Source: Leptoclinus maculatus (Eukaryota; Chordata; Actinopteri; Perciformes; Stichaeidae). Taken from it: a DNA stretch of 64,000 bases. The stretch covers positions 2,006,860 through 2,070,859 of the forward strand of contig JAVDOI010000002.1 of the NCBI GenBank assembly GCA_032191485.1, in the 5' to 3' direction. Below are positions 27,316-39,160 of this stretch, one piece after another. Every line of letters begins with the position of its first letter. Position 1 is the first letter of the stretch. Under the pieces are notes generated by a model, which saw only the letters and a program-made list of their open reading frames with translations, searched no databases and was not told where the DNA came from. The translations under genes were made by a program, and so were the position numbers.

Positions 27316-28220
27316 GACAGTTTGGTCGGATGAGAAATAAGTAATTTGGTCCATCGTTAATAATCACATTGCGACGTCTTTCACTTCAGTGCCCTGTCAA
27401 AACTAAATCTTCTGTTCTATTCTCCAGGTGACGCGTCGGCATCGTCCCACATTGATGACATCATGGCCAGATGTTTTGTTTGGTCTGTGATGTGTTTCAT
27501 CCCAGTCAATAAAAACTTTACTTTCTGTCAGTGTGAATAACAATCACACGCCAGTTATATTTAATAATAGTTTAAATTAACTTAAGTTTAAAGTGGAGCT
27601 TAATGATATTTTAATGGGTTAAAATTTGGTTCATAAATGATTTCAAAGAATTGACATTAGGTTTTTTAACGTTTTACACTTTTGCTTTTCCCTGCACTTC
27701 TTTCAGTCTGTCTTTCTCCTCCCTCAGTGTTCCTCCATCTTCAATCTACCCCTCCCTCTGTCTTTTCTCTCTTCCTCAAATGTCCCAGTTTATTCAGATC
27801 CAAGTCCTCGCTGTTTTTTTTAATGATTGCTCCTCCTCTCTATATTCACACGTCACATTGTACTTTTTTTTTTTTTTTGCTTGGTTTTCTCAAACTTTTT
27901 CCCTCCCGTCCTTCCTTCCTTCTTTCTATCTCTGTCATGTTGCCTCTTTCCTTTTGTCCAAAATCTTTCCACTTTCTGTCTACGTCCTCTCAGCCGCCCC
28001 TCAGTGTCCAGTTCCCAATTTTTTCCCAAATCTTTTTTTTGTCGTCTTATGCTCTCTCTCGGCCTTATTGATTTCCCCTCCCTCTTTCTGCCACCTTTGT
28101 AATGTTTTGTCACCATCTACCTCTCCCTTCTCTTTTTTTTCTGTGCTTCATGCCGGCAGGGAAAAAATGAAATGGGAATCATTTGCTGACAGCTAACGTT
28201 ACTGGTTCTGAAGTCTGCGT
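27316..28220. other. Non-coding stretch, pyrimidine-rich
   Basis: Positions 27,680-28,150 are strongly C/T-rich on the plus strand (CCTCCC, CTTTCT words). This creates long Ser/Phe/Leu-rich open frames with no domain; they are compositional artefacts. Confidence 0.5.
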
Positions 28221-28224
28221 AATG

Positions 28225-28566
28225 TTAGCTAACTTCCCCGGTTCCGACTCCTCTGGTTGCAAAATGAATCTGATTGTATAGAAGTCTATGAGAAAACTTG
28301 ACTTATTCCCTCAGTAAACATTGTAATCATTAATTTATGGTCTCAATCGCTAGTTTCAAGTCTTGTGATTGACAGGTCGTATTCGGCGTCTCTACGTCCT
28401 TCCTCCACAGTCCAAATATGGTCAGTTCTGTTCACTGGTTGCAAAAAAAGAACCAAGATGGCGACGGCCAAAATGCAGAACTCGAGGCTTCATGACGCCA
28501 GTTCACAAACCAATGGCTGACGTCACGACGACTACGTCCACTTCTTATATACAGTCTATGATGTAA
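28225..28566 (+). mobile_element. Dispersed repeat family X, copy 2
   Basis: This is an opposite-orientation relative of 25,055-25,530. It reads ACTCCTCTGGTTGCAAAATG, GAAGTCTATGAGAAAAC, TTTATGGTCTCAATCGCTAG, GATTGACAGGTCG, AAGATGGCGACGGCC, GGCTGACGTCACGACG and ACTACGTCCACTTCTTATAT, then ACAGTCTATGATG. It includes a consensus TGACGTCA (CRE-type) site near 28,519. Confidence 0.72.
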
Positions 28567-28569
28567 TAT

Positions 28570-29105
28570 TAATATCGCTTTCAGTTAGGAGTTTTCATGT
28601 TCATAGGCTGACGGCCGTCAGCCACATAAACCTTCTCCTAGATGTATTCTTAAGGAACAGTGTTTGCAGGAAGAGTGTTTTGGCTGCTTGTCTCAAGCTA
28701 AACAGTATTGTGGATCAGCTTCTGAATGACAACACCGAGCACTGGTATCTGCAATAAGTGAGAGAACCAAAAGTGAGCAACCGGTTCAAATAATGATGGA
28801 AATTGCATTTACAGAGGAGAGTCAGTTGTTATATTACTACAGATCACACTGACAAGGGAACTGCTATAAACAGGGAAACCTTTTTCTAACTAAAACTAAT
28901 TTAACAAAATTAGTAAAAACGTGACGGGTCTCGAGATGTATCACACGTGCACGCGCACACACACAGTTTCATCAGTAGCCCTGTAATTTGTGGTCAGCGT
29001 GAATGGAATACAAAGAGTTAACCTCTCTTTAGACGACTCCTCTCCGCTCTGGTTTCTCTCATACTCTCACCACTCCCTAACATAAGCTACAGTCCACCGC
29101 AGCAC
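28570..29105. other. Non-coding stretch, no gene recognised
   Basis: Unremarkable A/T-rich sequence with a short CA run near 28,955-28,965. Confidence 0.4.
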
Positions 29106-29107
29106 TC

Positions 29108-29108
<1 letters not shown>

Positions 29109-29159
<51 letters not shown>

Positions 29160-29161
29160 CG
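29109..29161. repeat. (TG)n microsatellite
   Basis: A TG tract with single CG interruptions. Confidence 0.95.
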
Positions 29162-30109
29162 TCAGACTCCAGTCCTTCCTCTCAGCAGGATTTGGAGACT
29201 TGCTGGAATCAGCTGTGGTGCGTTTATTTCATTGTCAGAGGTGGAGAGAGAACCAAACTACAGACATTTTTCTCGAACATACATCTTTACTTTAACTTCC
29301 AACGTCGCAAGCATTACCACACTTGTTTTATTAAGCAGACATTATTCTGTGGCGGTAGTTTGCTGCAGTATGACTACAGTTGATGATTTTGTCCGTCTTG
29401 TCTGCCTTTTTCTTTCCTCTCTTTCTGTCCCTCGCCGTTTCTTTCTGGCACGCGTTTCTTTTTCCTCTCTGTCTCCTGTGTTACTGCAGTCTGCATATTC
29501 ACTCTGTGTCCTCTCTCTCTCTCTCTCTTCTACACTCCTTAATCTCTCGCCCACATGACCACCTATTTCCTCTTGTCCTTCTCTCCCTTCTTTCTTCCTT
29601 TGTTCACTTTGCCTGAAGTTCTGCAGTCACAAGCCTGTCCTCCCTCTCTCTCTCTTTCTTGTTTAAATATAAAACAGTTAATCACACACATGGTTATTAC
29701 CACTCCAAAAACAAACTAAGGAGTAGATTAGCAGTAATGCTAATTAGCCTAATGAGCTGAAAAAAAAGAAGGTTGAGAGAGGACTTGCTGGACTTATAAC
29801 GTATCACATAACTGTTCACATAACTCATAACTTTTCACATGTTAGGATTTTTGAGGAGTTATTTCTTTTCTTTTTCTTACTTTTTATTAGAGCCAGGCTG
29901 AGAGTTGTTGTTGACACGAACCAGTTTTGCCTATTGAGTGACTGAATGTGAAACTGGCCCATATAGATAGACTTGACTGCCTGCAGGTTTAGTTGTTTTA
30001 GTGCAGCAGAATGTCTTTGGGATGAGGTTAGGGTGGATGGTCGGGTGTAAAAACTGAGCAAGTTTGATACAGACAACCATGAACATAAAGTTTGCCTAAC
30101 CATAAAGGA
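29162..30109. other. Non-coding stretch, T/C-rich
   Basis: A pyrimidine-rich block at 29,390-29,660 includes (TC)n at about 29,513-29,529. No gene is supported. Confidence 0.45.
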
Positions 30110-30490
30110 GTAGTTGACACCACCCTTATGTACGGAAAACATGAAGCTAACAGCAGGGAACAATTAGCTTAGCTTAGCATGAAGACTGGAAACAGGGAAA
30201 CCGACAGAGCCTGGCCTGCTGTTTTCCCCGTTTCCTGTCTTTATGCTAAGCTAAGCTAAGCTAAGCTAAGCTAACCAGCTGCTGGCTTTAGCTTCATATT
30301 TACCGTACAGACGAGAGTGGTATGAATTTTCTCGACTAACTCTCAGCAAGAAAGTGAAGAAGTGTCAAATAATCCCCGAGCAGTTTTAGTTGCCTAAACT
30401 AGCCCAAACTAGAAGCAGCAGATCAGAAAATTGTTTCTTCCTGAAGCAACTGAGAAATTACCAACTTTTTAGTTTAGGTTGATGGAGTTG
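30110..30490. mobile_element. Snapback (foldback) dispersed element with GCTAA repeats
   Basis: The arm TTAGCTTAGCTTAGCATGAA..GGAAACAGGGAAAC (about 30,165-30,203) is complementary to GTTTTCCCCGTTTCCTGTC..ATGCTAAGCTAAG (about 30,221-30,258). A (CTAAG)n run (30,245-30,273) and CTGCTGGCTTTAGCTTCATA follow. I recognise this as a very common fish non-autonomous element; the downstream TCTCAGCAAGAAAGTGAAGA belongs to it. Confidence 0.65.
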
Positions 30491-32840
30491 TGGGTAGATC
30501 CATTTAGTTTAAAATCAAAACATCACTTAAAAACTCTACCCGTGTTTGATACTGTATAGCTGTGGTACATTGCTAGTGAAGCACGGAGGAATTGTTTGCT
30601 TGGAATGAATCCAACCGTCATCAGATGCTAATTTTCATGACTACTCGCTCTCTATTCTCAACAGCTAAGCTAACCGCCAAGACAATCTGTTTAAAAACTG
30701 TATTTCTTGAACTAAAAATAATTATACTCTTTGAAACGCATTCCTCAACCAGGCCTCACCTGTCCTGTTGAAACACTTCAAATTACACGTTTCTCCGCAT
30801 CCCCTAAAGACCCCCTCCCTTTCTCTAAATCCCCCCCCCAACTCTGTCTCTCTCTCTCATCATACCACCTGTGTGCTCTGAAGCAGGTGTTTCCCATGAT
30901 TCCGTTTAGTCTGTAATATGTGACATTATGGAAGCAGAAGGGAGAAATATGCGTGGTTTTATGATCGCCCTGACACCCCTGTTATTTTCGTATGATTAGA
31001 GGTTCGCCCGCTAGAAACAGAGTGTGTGTTTCTTTGTGTTTGCGAGGACAAGGAGAGGATTCACACCACCGGCGTTAAAGATGAGGAAAGGGTAGTTTTT
31101 GTTTTTTTGTTTATCCCATCTATGGATTTGGATCTGCAACATTATAGATGCAAAGATGTCACAAGGTCAACCCGAAAAAACACAGACGCACAAACACATG
31201 AAACAGCCTTGCTCTGTGATCATGCGTTGTCGGGTTTCACCGATTAAAGGCAGACAAGAAAACGAGAGAGAGGGACAGCGGACAATAATAACTGAGAGGT
31301 CAGTCCATTTGCGGGGAGTTTTTCTTCTCTCTTTTAGGGTGAAAACCACACAAACACACAAACAGCATGCATGGGAATATCAGAAATGAGTTTGAGCTCT
31401 AGTGAACTGCTCACTGTCCTCTCCTCACTCTGAGACGTCAATCAGAAGTATAATATTGAAGGATAAAGTTAGTGACCTTTTCCATTTTTTGTCGTCAAAT
31501 TCAACAAAAAGACCAGAAACCAACATTGAACATATCCTCCTAACTAGTATCCAACGCCCTGATACATCTCATTCCTTTGTGCCATAGAGCTCCAGCTCGT
31601 CAATAAGCCACACCTTTGCACTGGCTGACATGTTCGTCTGTAGTTCACTTGAAACTCAATCCTACATACAACATCCCGGTGCCAGAAACAATCACGAAAA
31701 TATGTATTAATCCTCAACAAATGCACCATCTCCTCTAGGTTTGGGTAAAGTCAAATAAAAACTACAGTGACCAGTTGTTTTAGGAAATGACTGGGCCCTC
31801 TTTCAAAATGAAATGATCTTTGAGACATTTTTTAAGGAAACGGAGCAGAGTGCTGATAAGAGGGTAAGGTGATCATAGATCATTGGGAGACAGACTAACA
31901 CATTGTTGGTTTTGGTCTACATGGGATTGGTTGACAATAAGAAAAACACAGAATAAAATAAGACTATAGGCGTTCACACAGTTGTGATGGATAACAAAAC
32001 ACAAAAATGTATGGAAAATGGATATTATATGTCTAGGACTTTTTTTGTGAAAGGTAAGAAGGAAAGGAGTGGATCCCGCATTTGTCAAGGTTGGAAGGAG
32101 TAATGAAGTTTGTTGTCTTGGTTCGGACTATTGATTGTTGTCTCACAAATAAACGTGCAAATCAAAAAAAAAACGAAATTGGTTGATGCCTTTATTTGCG
32201 ATGCGAAAGCTCAGAAAAATCCACCTTGTTCCAGAAAAAGACTATGATGGTTTGGGTCTGAAGACTACAAGTGTGGAGTTAGAAAGAAGTTAGCTGACCA
32301 GACGTCTGTGGTTCGCTCCTCATCCCTGCTTGAGGCTCCATTAGCCGCTACTAGCATAGCACACCCGAATCTCAGACTGATCTGTCTGCGGTGGAATTGC
32401 ATTGTGGGTTATTCAGGTGGTGAAGAAGAAAGCGGTTCTGCATCATTTCTTTTGTCTTAAAAACAACTGTCGATTGTGAGTCTTACAATATCATCAGAGT
32501 AGACCGCTAAATTGATAATTCTATTTTAAACAGAACTTATTTTTTTCATTATTTTTGTATGCATGGCCATACAGGTCTAATAAAAAAAAACACCTCATAT
32601 ACGTGTCACAAATATTCAATAAGCATACAACTGCTGTCGAACTATATTCCTAATTTTCTATTTTAGCTCTGGTATGATTGTGAGGATACAGTATGTTGGG
32701 AAAATTAAGTTTTCTTCCACATTATCCGCTTTTCTCCTTAATTTTCCATTCACTTCCTGTTCCTGGGCAAAGAGGACACCCTCGGACTTCTCCCTGTCTT
32801 TTTTTGTTCATGCTGGGACGAATTGCTTGTGTGTGACTGT
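30491..32840. other. Non-coding stretch, no gene recognised
   Basis: Unremarkable sequence with no recognisable protein domain in any open frame and no strong repeat class identified. A C run lies at 30,831-30,839. Confidence 0.4.
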
Positions 32841-32843
32841 GAA

Positions 32844-32844
<1 letters not shown>

Positions 32845-32882
<38 letters not shown>

Positions 32883-32889
32883 TGTGTGT
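32845..32889. repeat. (TG)n microsatellite
   Basis: A TG tract with one TATG interruption. Confidence 0.95.
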
Positions 32890-34025
32890 AAGCTGGCTGC
32901 CTGATTGAAAAACCTGCTGCTGTTTTTCCACCAGGACACTGGAGCCGATGTGAGCGCGGGTGGACTTGCATTTATCTGTATGCTTGCGCATGTGTGTTCA
33001 TGCGCATGTTTGTCTGAGAATGTGTTTTTCATATCATTAAAAGTTCGTGGAGGCATTTAAAACTGCAACTTATTCTAATGAAAATCTCCCCAATTAGGGG
33101 ATTCTCATGAAAGGATCTAGTATATCCACGGAATCTTTTTTGTCTTACCAATCAATCAAAATCAATTTTAGAAAACTTGGAGCCACCAATATGCACGGTT
33201 GATGGCAGGCTGCGTTAGAAAACGGCATATTGGAGAGTCCAAATTGAAGGAAACTATCGTAGCTTTTTACAGCCGCTATCGGTTGACGATTCAGCCTCTG
33301 GGTACAACAAGCCAATATTTCCAAGGTTCCGATGTAGCCGGGTGTCCGGTGCCAAGACTTCCTCTTATGTGTGTTGGTCAGCGTTAACGGTCAGATTAGC
33401 AACTTCAAATGCGAGAAAGGAGTTGACATTTTGGCTAATCTCTATACTATCTGCACGCAGATACATTTTTTTTTTTAAACGTTGATTGTTCAATTCTACT
33501 CGCACTACAAACGAATATCCAAACGCTTCTGCTACCAAAATCTTGAACCTAGATTATGCATTTATATGCAGATATCTGTGCATAGAGATCATACAAGTAT
33601 CAAGACTGGAGTCGACGCTACAAAGACACAGATGAATTTCTGGTGGCTTTCATCCTGAAGATAGCTTGAGGTGAGTGTGTGCATGTATGTGTGCATGATT
33701 GTGTCCGTTATGAGTTATAGGAACTCATAACTGTGATTATTTATTTTGTGATGCAGGTGTACCGTCGCCAATGGAAACCACGCCCCCCGTCTGGTTTAAG
33801 GAAAGGCCAGGTGTTTCAATGCATAACACACACACACACACACACTGCACGAACATATCTATCCAGAAAGCCATCCGGTCCCCTGCTACCTTCGATATTT
33901 TAAATCGGACTCTTACAATCTCCCCGCGGCCCTGTACAGATGAAGGTTGTACGAATGATCTCTCAATATTTTGAATCCATTGTAAGCAAGTGTGCTCTTT
34001 ATCCTCTAAAGTATAACATCCTTCT
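32890..34025. other. Non-coding stretch, no gene recognised
   Basis: Contains a short CA run (33,828-33,846). No supported gene. Confidence 0.4.
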
Positions 34026-34027
34026 CC

Positions 34028-34237
34028 CTAAGTGCCTCCTCTAGCTCTTCTTTGGGGGATGAGGAAATGTCGCCAGGCCGAATGGGATGTGCAAGCCCTC
34101 CAGCGTGTTCCAGGTCTGCCCCATGGTTTCAACACAGTTGGACAGAAAAGCATCCTAATTAGATGCTCCAACCACCTCGACTGGAACGTTTCAACGCGAA
34201 GGTGCAGCAGTTCTACTCCCACCATCTGGATGTCCAA
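34028..34237 (-). mobile_element. LINE ORF2 C-terminal remnant
   Basis: The minus strand translates to a fragment containing LRVETFQSRWLEHLIRM, then KPWGRPGTRWRACTSHSAWR and LIPQRRARGG. This matches the layout WxGHLxRM ... RPRGRPxTRWxDYIxxLAWxxLGIPQ seen at the C-terminal end of reverse-transcriptase ORFs in fish non-LTR retrotransposons (RTE/Rex-like). It is decayed (Arg/Gly positions partly changed) and has no catalytic core, so it is a dead 5'-truncated copy. Confidence 0.7.
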
Positions 34238-34369
34238 ACTCCTTTTTTTTGCATGGTAGGGTTACATACAAAGTCAATTCAAATGTCCCAATATTTAATT
34301 CTATGAGAATCAGGGTGCATTCAGATGGTGTTAATATTAAAAAGCGGTCACAAATACATATGGTAAATG

Positions 34370-34612
34370 GACGTTTTCGAGTCTTGCAACCACTCAAAGC
34401 CTAAATGTCATCATTCACCCATTCACACCCATTCATACACTGATTTCAGGGGCTACCATGCAAGGTGCCACCTGCCCATCAGGACTCTAACTCACATTCA
34501 CACACGGCAGGAACAGCCTACGGGAGAGTGTCTTGCCCATGGAGACATCGAACCGCTGATCCTCTGATTGAAGGATGACCCTGCTCTACCACTGAGCCAC
34601 AGCCTGTGAGTC
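34370..34612 (-). mobile_element. tRNA-headed SINE, minus orientation
   Basis: Read from about 34,606 downwards, the head is CTGTGGCTCAGTGGTAGAGC (A-box like) followed by GCGGTTCGATGTC (B-box like GGTTCGANNC), as in a tRNA-derived polymerase III promoter. The body contains GGGCAAGACACTC and repeated CATTCA/TGAATG words near 34,410-34,440. This is a widespread fish SINE type. An A/T-rich AAATAAATAAAA tract abuts the head side. Confidence 0.72.
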
Positions 34613-34955
34613 TGATTAAAAATAAATAAAATAAATAAAGGAGTAATAAAGGAGTGCATGTTGAAGTACATGGGATTCATTGTTGGACTTTTAATATTAG
34701 ATTTAGATTTAGTAAAACTAAATCACTGCTACCAATGTAGCATATAGCTAGTATTGTGCCGTTTCTCATTGCTCTTGCTTTCCGTCACCTTTCAGAATAA
34801 AAGCCCCAACAGCAACGAATCGGTGCACTAGTCACAGGAAGGGAGGGGGAGGGCCGGGAATAGTAACGTGTAATCACGCCTCTGCTTTTTCCTCCATCCA
34901 CCGTGGCGTCCAGGCCACTCAGACTGCTATAAATACACATCAAATTAGAGACTCC
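34613..34955. other. Non-coding stretch, no gene recognised
   Basis: Contains an (AAAT)n run (34,619-34,639) and a TATA-like word CTATAAATACA at about 34,927, with no exon that could be linked to it. Confidence 0.4.
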
Positions 34956-34956
34956 C

Positions 34957-34960
<4 letters not shown>

Positions 34961-35042
<82 letters not shown>

Positions 35043-35044
35043 TG
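34961..35044. repeat. (TG)n microsatellite
   Basis: A long TG tract of about 80 bases ending in CGCGTGTGGGGG. Confidence 0.97.
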
Positions 35045-36634
35045 TGGGGGTCCATGGGTTTAGAGATCATGAACAGTCGATTGCAATCTTTGCGTCTGCG
35101 ACTGACCGCTGGTCTCTTTCTTTCTTTCTTTCCTTCATAGTTCATATCTTTTTCCGTTTACTGTTTGGCAGATGAGTCCAAAGAAAAGAAAGAGACGCGG
35201 CATTATTTTAAAGCCGAAGAATGTTCATTCTGAAAATGCCCTCTCAACCCGTCCATTGAGGAATAAAAACTGTCTGTCAACACGTAGCTTCCTTATTTTC
35301 CGCGCCGCCGCCACTCTGCTCTTAACATACTTTGCGTTTGGCAGCAGGTGTGTCGAGGCGTTTAAAAGCTGTGTGTGTGTGTGGTAAAGCAGACGTTCAC
35401 CGAGCTGCCATTGACATTACCGCCGCTGGTGCTCCTCCATTAAAAGAAAACTTCACTAAAACTCGGTTCAAAACAGCTGTCAGCTTCTTTTCGTTCCTGG
35501 CTGCATTTTTGTAGTTTGGTGTGTATTTCTTCCTCCTGTGGGTAAGAGGCCAGTACATACATTACATGACACCACATCCAGATATTTCCAGTAGCTCCCG
35601 TTAAGTCTGAGAGCAAGACATGTTTAAGGGTTATTAAACATCAGGCATTAATGTAACTCAGAACAAATCAGCTGCGAGTTACATTAAAACCAGCAGCAAC
35701 AGCTTCCGTCTTTGTAAGAAATGTTACTGGTTGCAGGTGAACCACGTTTCTGTTTTGAGTCGTATTGTTCTCTTCTCTGAGAAGTAAAGGGGTAAAGTGA
35801 AACCAGAACTTTACGGGTTTGTTCCCAAAGTAAACTAGAATTTGCCACCTCGCGGTCGAATCCCTCCGCCAACCAGTGAAGTTTCAGGTTTACGTCTGTG
35901 TCCGTTCAAAATGTCATTTTTCGACTCATCATTTTATACTATGAGATGTTTGTGTGAAATTGTATCGTATTTAGCATATGAATTCTTGAGTTATGGCCAA
36001 AAAAACGTGTTTGTGAGGTCACGGTGACCTTTGACCACCAAATTCATCAGTTCAACCTTGAATGCAAGAAATTCCCCCCAGGCGTTCTAGTTAGTCTAGA
36101 TTACATGCATGTATGGTTTCCTGTGAATACTCGTGATTTCAAAATGCACAAACATTGACATTGATTGAGAAAAATGCCAACAAGATATATCATATTTTTA
36201 TTTTGGATTATGACTTTAACATCACAAAGGGTTTGAATCAAAGTAGCTTTTATCAAAAAAACAGATGAAGGACTGACGTCGGGACTCTCTATACAGCTTG
36301 TTGATGCAAGGCATTCTGGGAATGGTGAAAGTGCGCCGAACATCAAAAATATAAAAAATGCTCAGTTTAATCACTGCTACTGATTCCGTTTTGTTAATGT
36401 TAGCACGAAACATCCATTTAAAAAAACTGGGACTGATTTTACTAGCGCAGTGTGCGTGTGCGTGTGCGTGTGCAGTCTCATCATGCCTGGTGTCGCTGGC
36501 AGCGGCAGGGTTTTTTTTACACGTCAAAAGATCAAGGAGGAGAAGCGGTGGGCATGGTGGGATACCTGGTGTGTTTACTGCTTCCTTAGAAACCAGAACG
36601 TCTTATTGGGCTGTTACTGTGTGTTTGTGTAAAG

Positions 36635-36635
<1 letters not shown>
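35045..36635. other. Non-coding stretch, no gene recognised
   Basis: Holds a CTTT run at 35,115-35,135, a short GTGCGTGTGC run at 36,450-36,473 and otherwise unique-looking sequence. Confidence 0.4.

Positions 36636-36640
<5 letters not shown>

Positions 36641-36677
<37 letters not shown>
36641..36677. repeat. (GA)n microsatellite
   Basis: A GA tract of about 37 bases. Confidence 0.96.
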
Positions 36678-36679
<2 letters not shown>

Positions 36680-38940
36680 CCAGCATTAAATTATCTCACC
36701 TAAATGTGAATTAAGCGTGTATTAACTTTCCTTTCTTACTTTTTATCCTCATGTTTCCCTTTCATTTTTGTACCTTTGTTTGCTATCTTGTTATACTCTT
36801 CTTGTTTCTCCTGCTAACTCTTCTTCCTCTTACCGCTTCTTACTTACATGATTCTTTGCTTTGGACATTCAACAGTACAGACAGACAGACAGGATTTTTT
36901 TATTATCATTTTATCAATGTTTCTATCAGTTAAGACAACTTTGTACTTACCCAACATATCCTCATACAACAGTTTGTATGATATCCTAGGAAAATGTTAC
37001 TCCACATTATTCGTGCGGTACCCTACGACATTCAGCAACACTCGTCACATGCGTACGGTTTTTCGGTCTTCGCAGTTAAGTTCAGGCAAAAAAAACCACT
37101 TAGTTAGGTTGAGGAATAGATTGGGTTAAAATAACCACTGAAGTGCCGCAACTAAAGTACGCAAGTTACGTGACAAAAGCATCAATGTTGACTGCGATCT
37201 CCTGGCTGAAATATCGCTGTTTGTATCGCTGCACTAATCAATATTTTTACGCTAACAAGAGATCAAAACATCATGTGTGATGTGAAAGGGAATGCTTGTA
37301 GTGATTAACCCAACGAGAATAATCACCCAACCCTGTCAGAAGGAGGAGACCAAAACAGAGCTGCGAGGTGAGTGAATTTTTGCAATAAATACCGTCGACA
37401 AACACAATTTCCAGATTAATGCTCCATGTGCAGGAAGAGTTCTGCGTCAAATCTTAGATGGAATCAAAATTGACGCATTGGTTGGCTTTGTCAACTTGAC
37501 CAACTTCCAACCTCAGCTGTAGATTACATCTCTAACCTCTGCGGCCTGTCTTGATGCCAAAATCCAACATCAGCCCTTGCCACAAGGCCAAAGGACGGCC
37601 ATCTTTGAATGCAACTCAGTAGTACCTGGGTAAACACACACAAACACACACACATCGGGCTGAAAGATCAGCAGCTAACTGCCATGCTGGCAACCCCCAA
37701 ACTCCTAAACATCTTTATGGAGGGGTTTTAAAATGGCCCCCCTCTGGCGGTTTCCAGTATGACATCGGGGGGCCACAGGTCACCTCTTCCTCTCCTTTCT
37801 TCTCTTCTTTTCATGTCCCTCTTTCTCTCCCTCTCAGCAATTTTTAAATAGTCCTTCTTTCCATATTAGCTGCTCTGAAAGCCTATTAACTACCCCCCCC
37901 CAATCCTGCACACCTCTAAACCTACTGCTGTTTTCTGTTAGCACTTAGCCACGTTAGCAGGGGGGTTATGGATAAACAGGCTCTATAGGGACGAAGAGGA
38001 CGTTTTTGAAGTTTTATGGTGGTGTTTTAAATTGGATTTCTGGGGCTTTACGTTACAAAAGTTTATAGCTGCCCCCTTCTGCTTCGTTCATGGTGGGGCA
38101 CTTTATTTTCCTCCTTGTCAGGAAGCTGGTCGCCAAAGAGCCGGGGTTCAAAACCCAACCCTGCCGAAGACGCAGTCGTTAGAGTTTGGCTTTGAGACGT
38201 CCTATCGTGGTGCAATCTGACACAATGTGTGCAAAAGTTGAAACTCTTTTACCTCAATTCAGGCTGTTCTCATACACTGTTTGTAGCTATACATACCTAC
38301 TACCGTACATAATCATCATAACCGTGAACCAGGACAGGTGACGTACTGAAGTCTGGGTGGATAAGTGGGTCTAATACTATTGGATTCTCACCCAGGAGAC
38401 CTCTGTCCGTGTCTTGTGCAAAACCAGAAGTCATCGTTGAATTATTTGTTACTTTATTTCAATCAAAACCACAATCTTTTCCTAAACCTCACCTAAGTAG
38501 TTTTGTTGCCAGTAGGCGCTTGAATGGGTGCGCTTATCGTCCATGTTTGCTGGACATTTGTAAGAAACAACTTTTCATAAGATCTTTCATGAGAAGCTTT
38601 CATAAGATAAAATCTGTTGTATGAGGATACGCTCAATTCACATTGGATTTAACATTATGTTTTGGAAATGTGGTTGCCGTGCTGAAACAATGGGGGGTCA
38701 GAGGTCGCAATCGGAGACACACAACAGGACTTTCCTGAAACGTTCAGACTCTGTATGGACAGTCAAATGTGACACTGAGGAATTCCCTCAGAGCCGCAAT
38801 ATATAGCGAGAAAGGAAGAGAGATCTCTTACTATCTACACATTTTATTTTCCATTTACACTTCTACCAACATCTGTCTTTCTCAGATGTGTGCTCCTTCG
38901 TTTTCTTATTATCGGCACTCCGCTTTCGATTTAACAAATA
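36680..38940. other. Non-coding stretch with two fragments of the CTAACTAAGT family
   Basis: Near 37,080-37,190 the minus-sense words AACCACTTAGTTAGGTTGAG and AAGTTACGTGACAAAAGCAT appear. Near 38,385-38,515 CCTCACCTAAGTAGTTTTGT appears on the plus strand. Both are short pieces of the dispersed family behind the 13.4-14.0 kb minisatellite. No gene is recognised. Confidence 0.5.
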
Positions 38941-38945
38941 AACGT

Positions 38946-39160
38946 AGGTTTGTGGCTCAGTTTTTAGAGCGGGGCTGGCTGACAATGTTTGACTCATGGG
39001 TCCTCCTGTCCACAATGTCCAAGTGTCCTTGAGAGAGACACTGAACCCGGAGTTGCTCCCCGAGTGCTTTACAGCAGCCCACTGCTCCTAAGAATGCTCA
39101 GAATGGGTTGAACGTAGAGGTCTAATTTCCTGTATTTCACAATTTAAATAAAGTTTTAAG
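38946..39160 (+). mobile_element. tRNA-headed SINE, plus orientation
   Basis: The head TTTGTGGCTCAGTTTTTAGA (A-box like) is followed by a degraded B-box. The body has AAGTGTCCTTGAGAGAGACA, CTGAACCCGGAGTTGCTCC and AGCAGCCCACTGCTCC, then GAACGTAGAGGTCTAATTTC. It ends near AATTTAAATAAAG. This is the same broad SINE class as 34,370-34,612 but more diverged in the head. Confidence 0.68.

Noticed and set aside
27651..28196. A 181-codon Ser/Phe/Leu-rich open frame
   Set aside because: The segment is simply pyrimidine-rich; three overlapping frames are all open, there is no domain, and it lacks splice or promoter signals.
34561..34612. A possible tRNA gene (GGCTCAGTGGTAGAGC with GGTTCGA)
   Set aside because: The acceptor stem does not pair, and the sequence continues into a typical SINE body, so it is a tRNA-derived SINE head.
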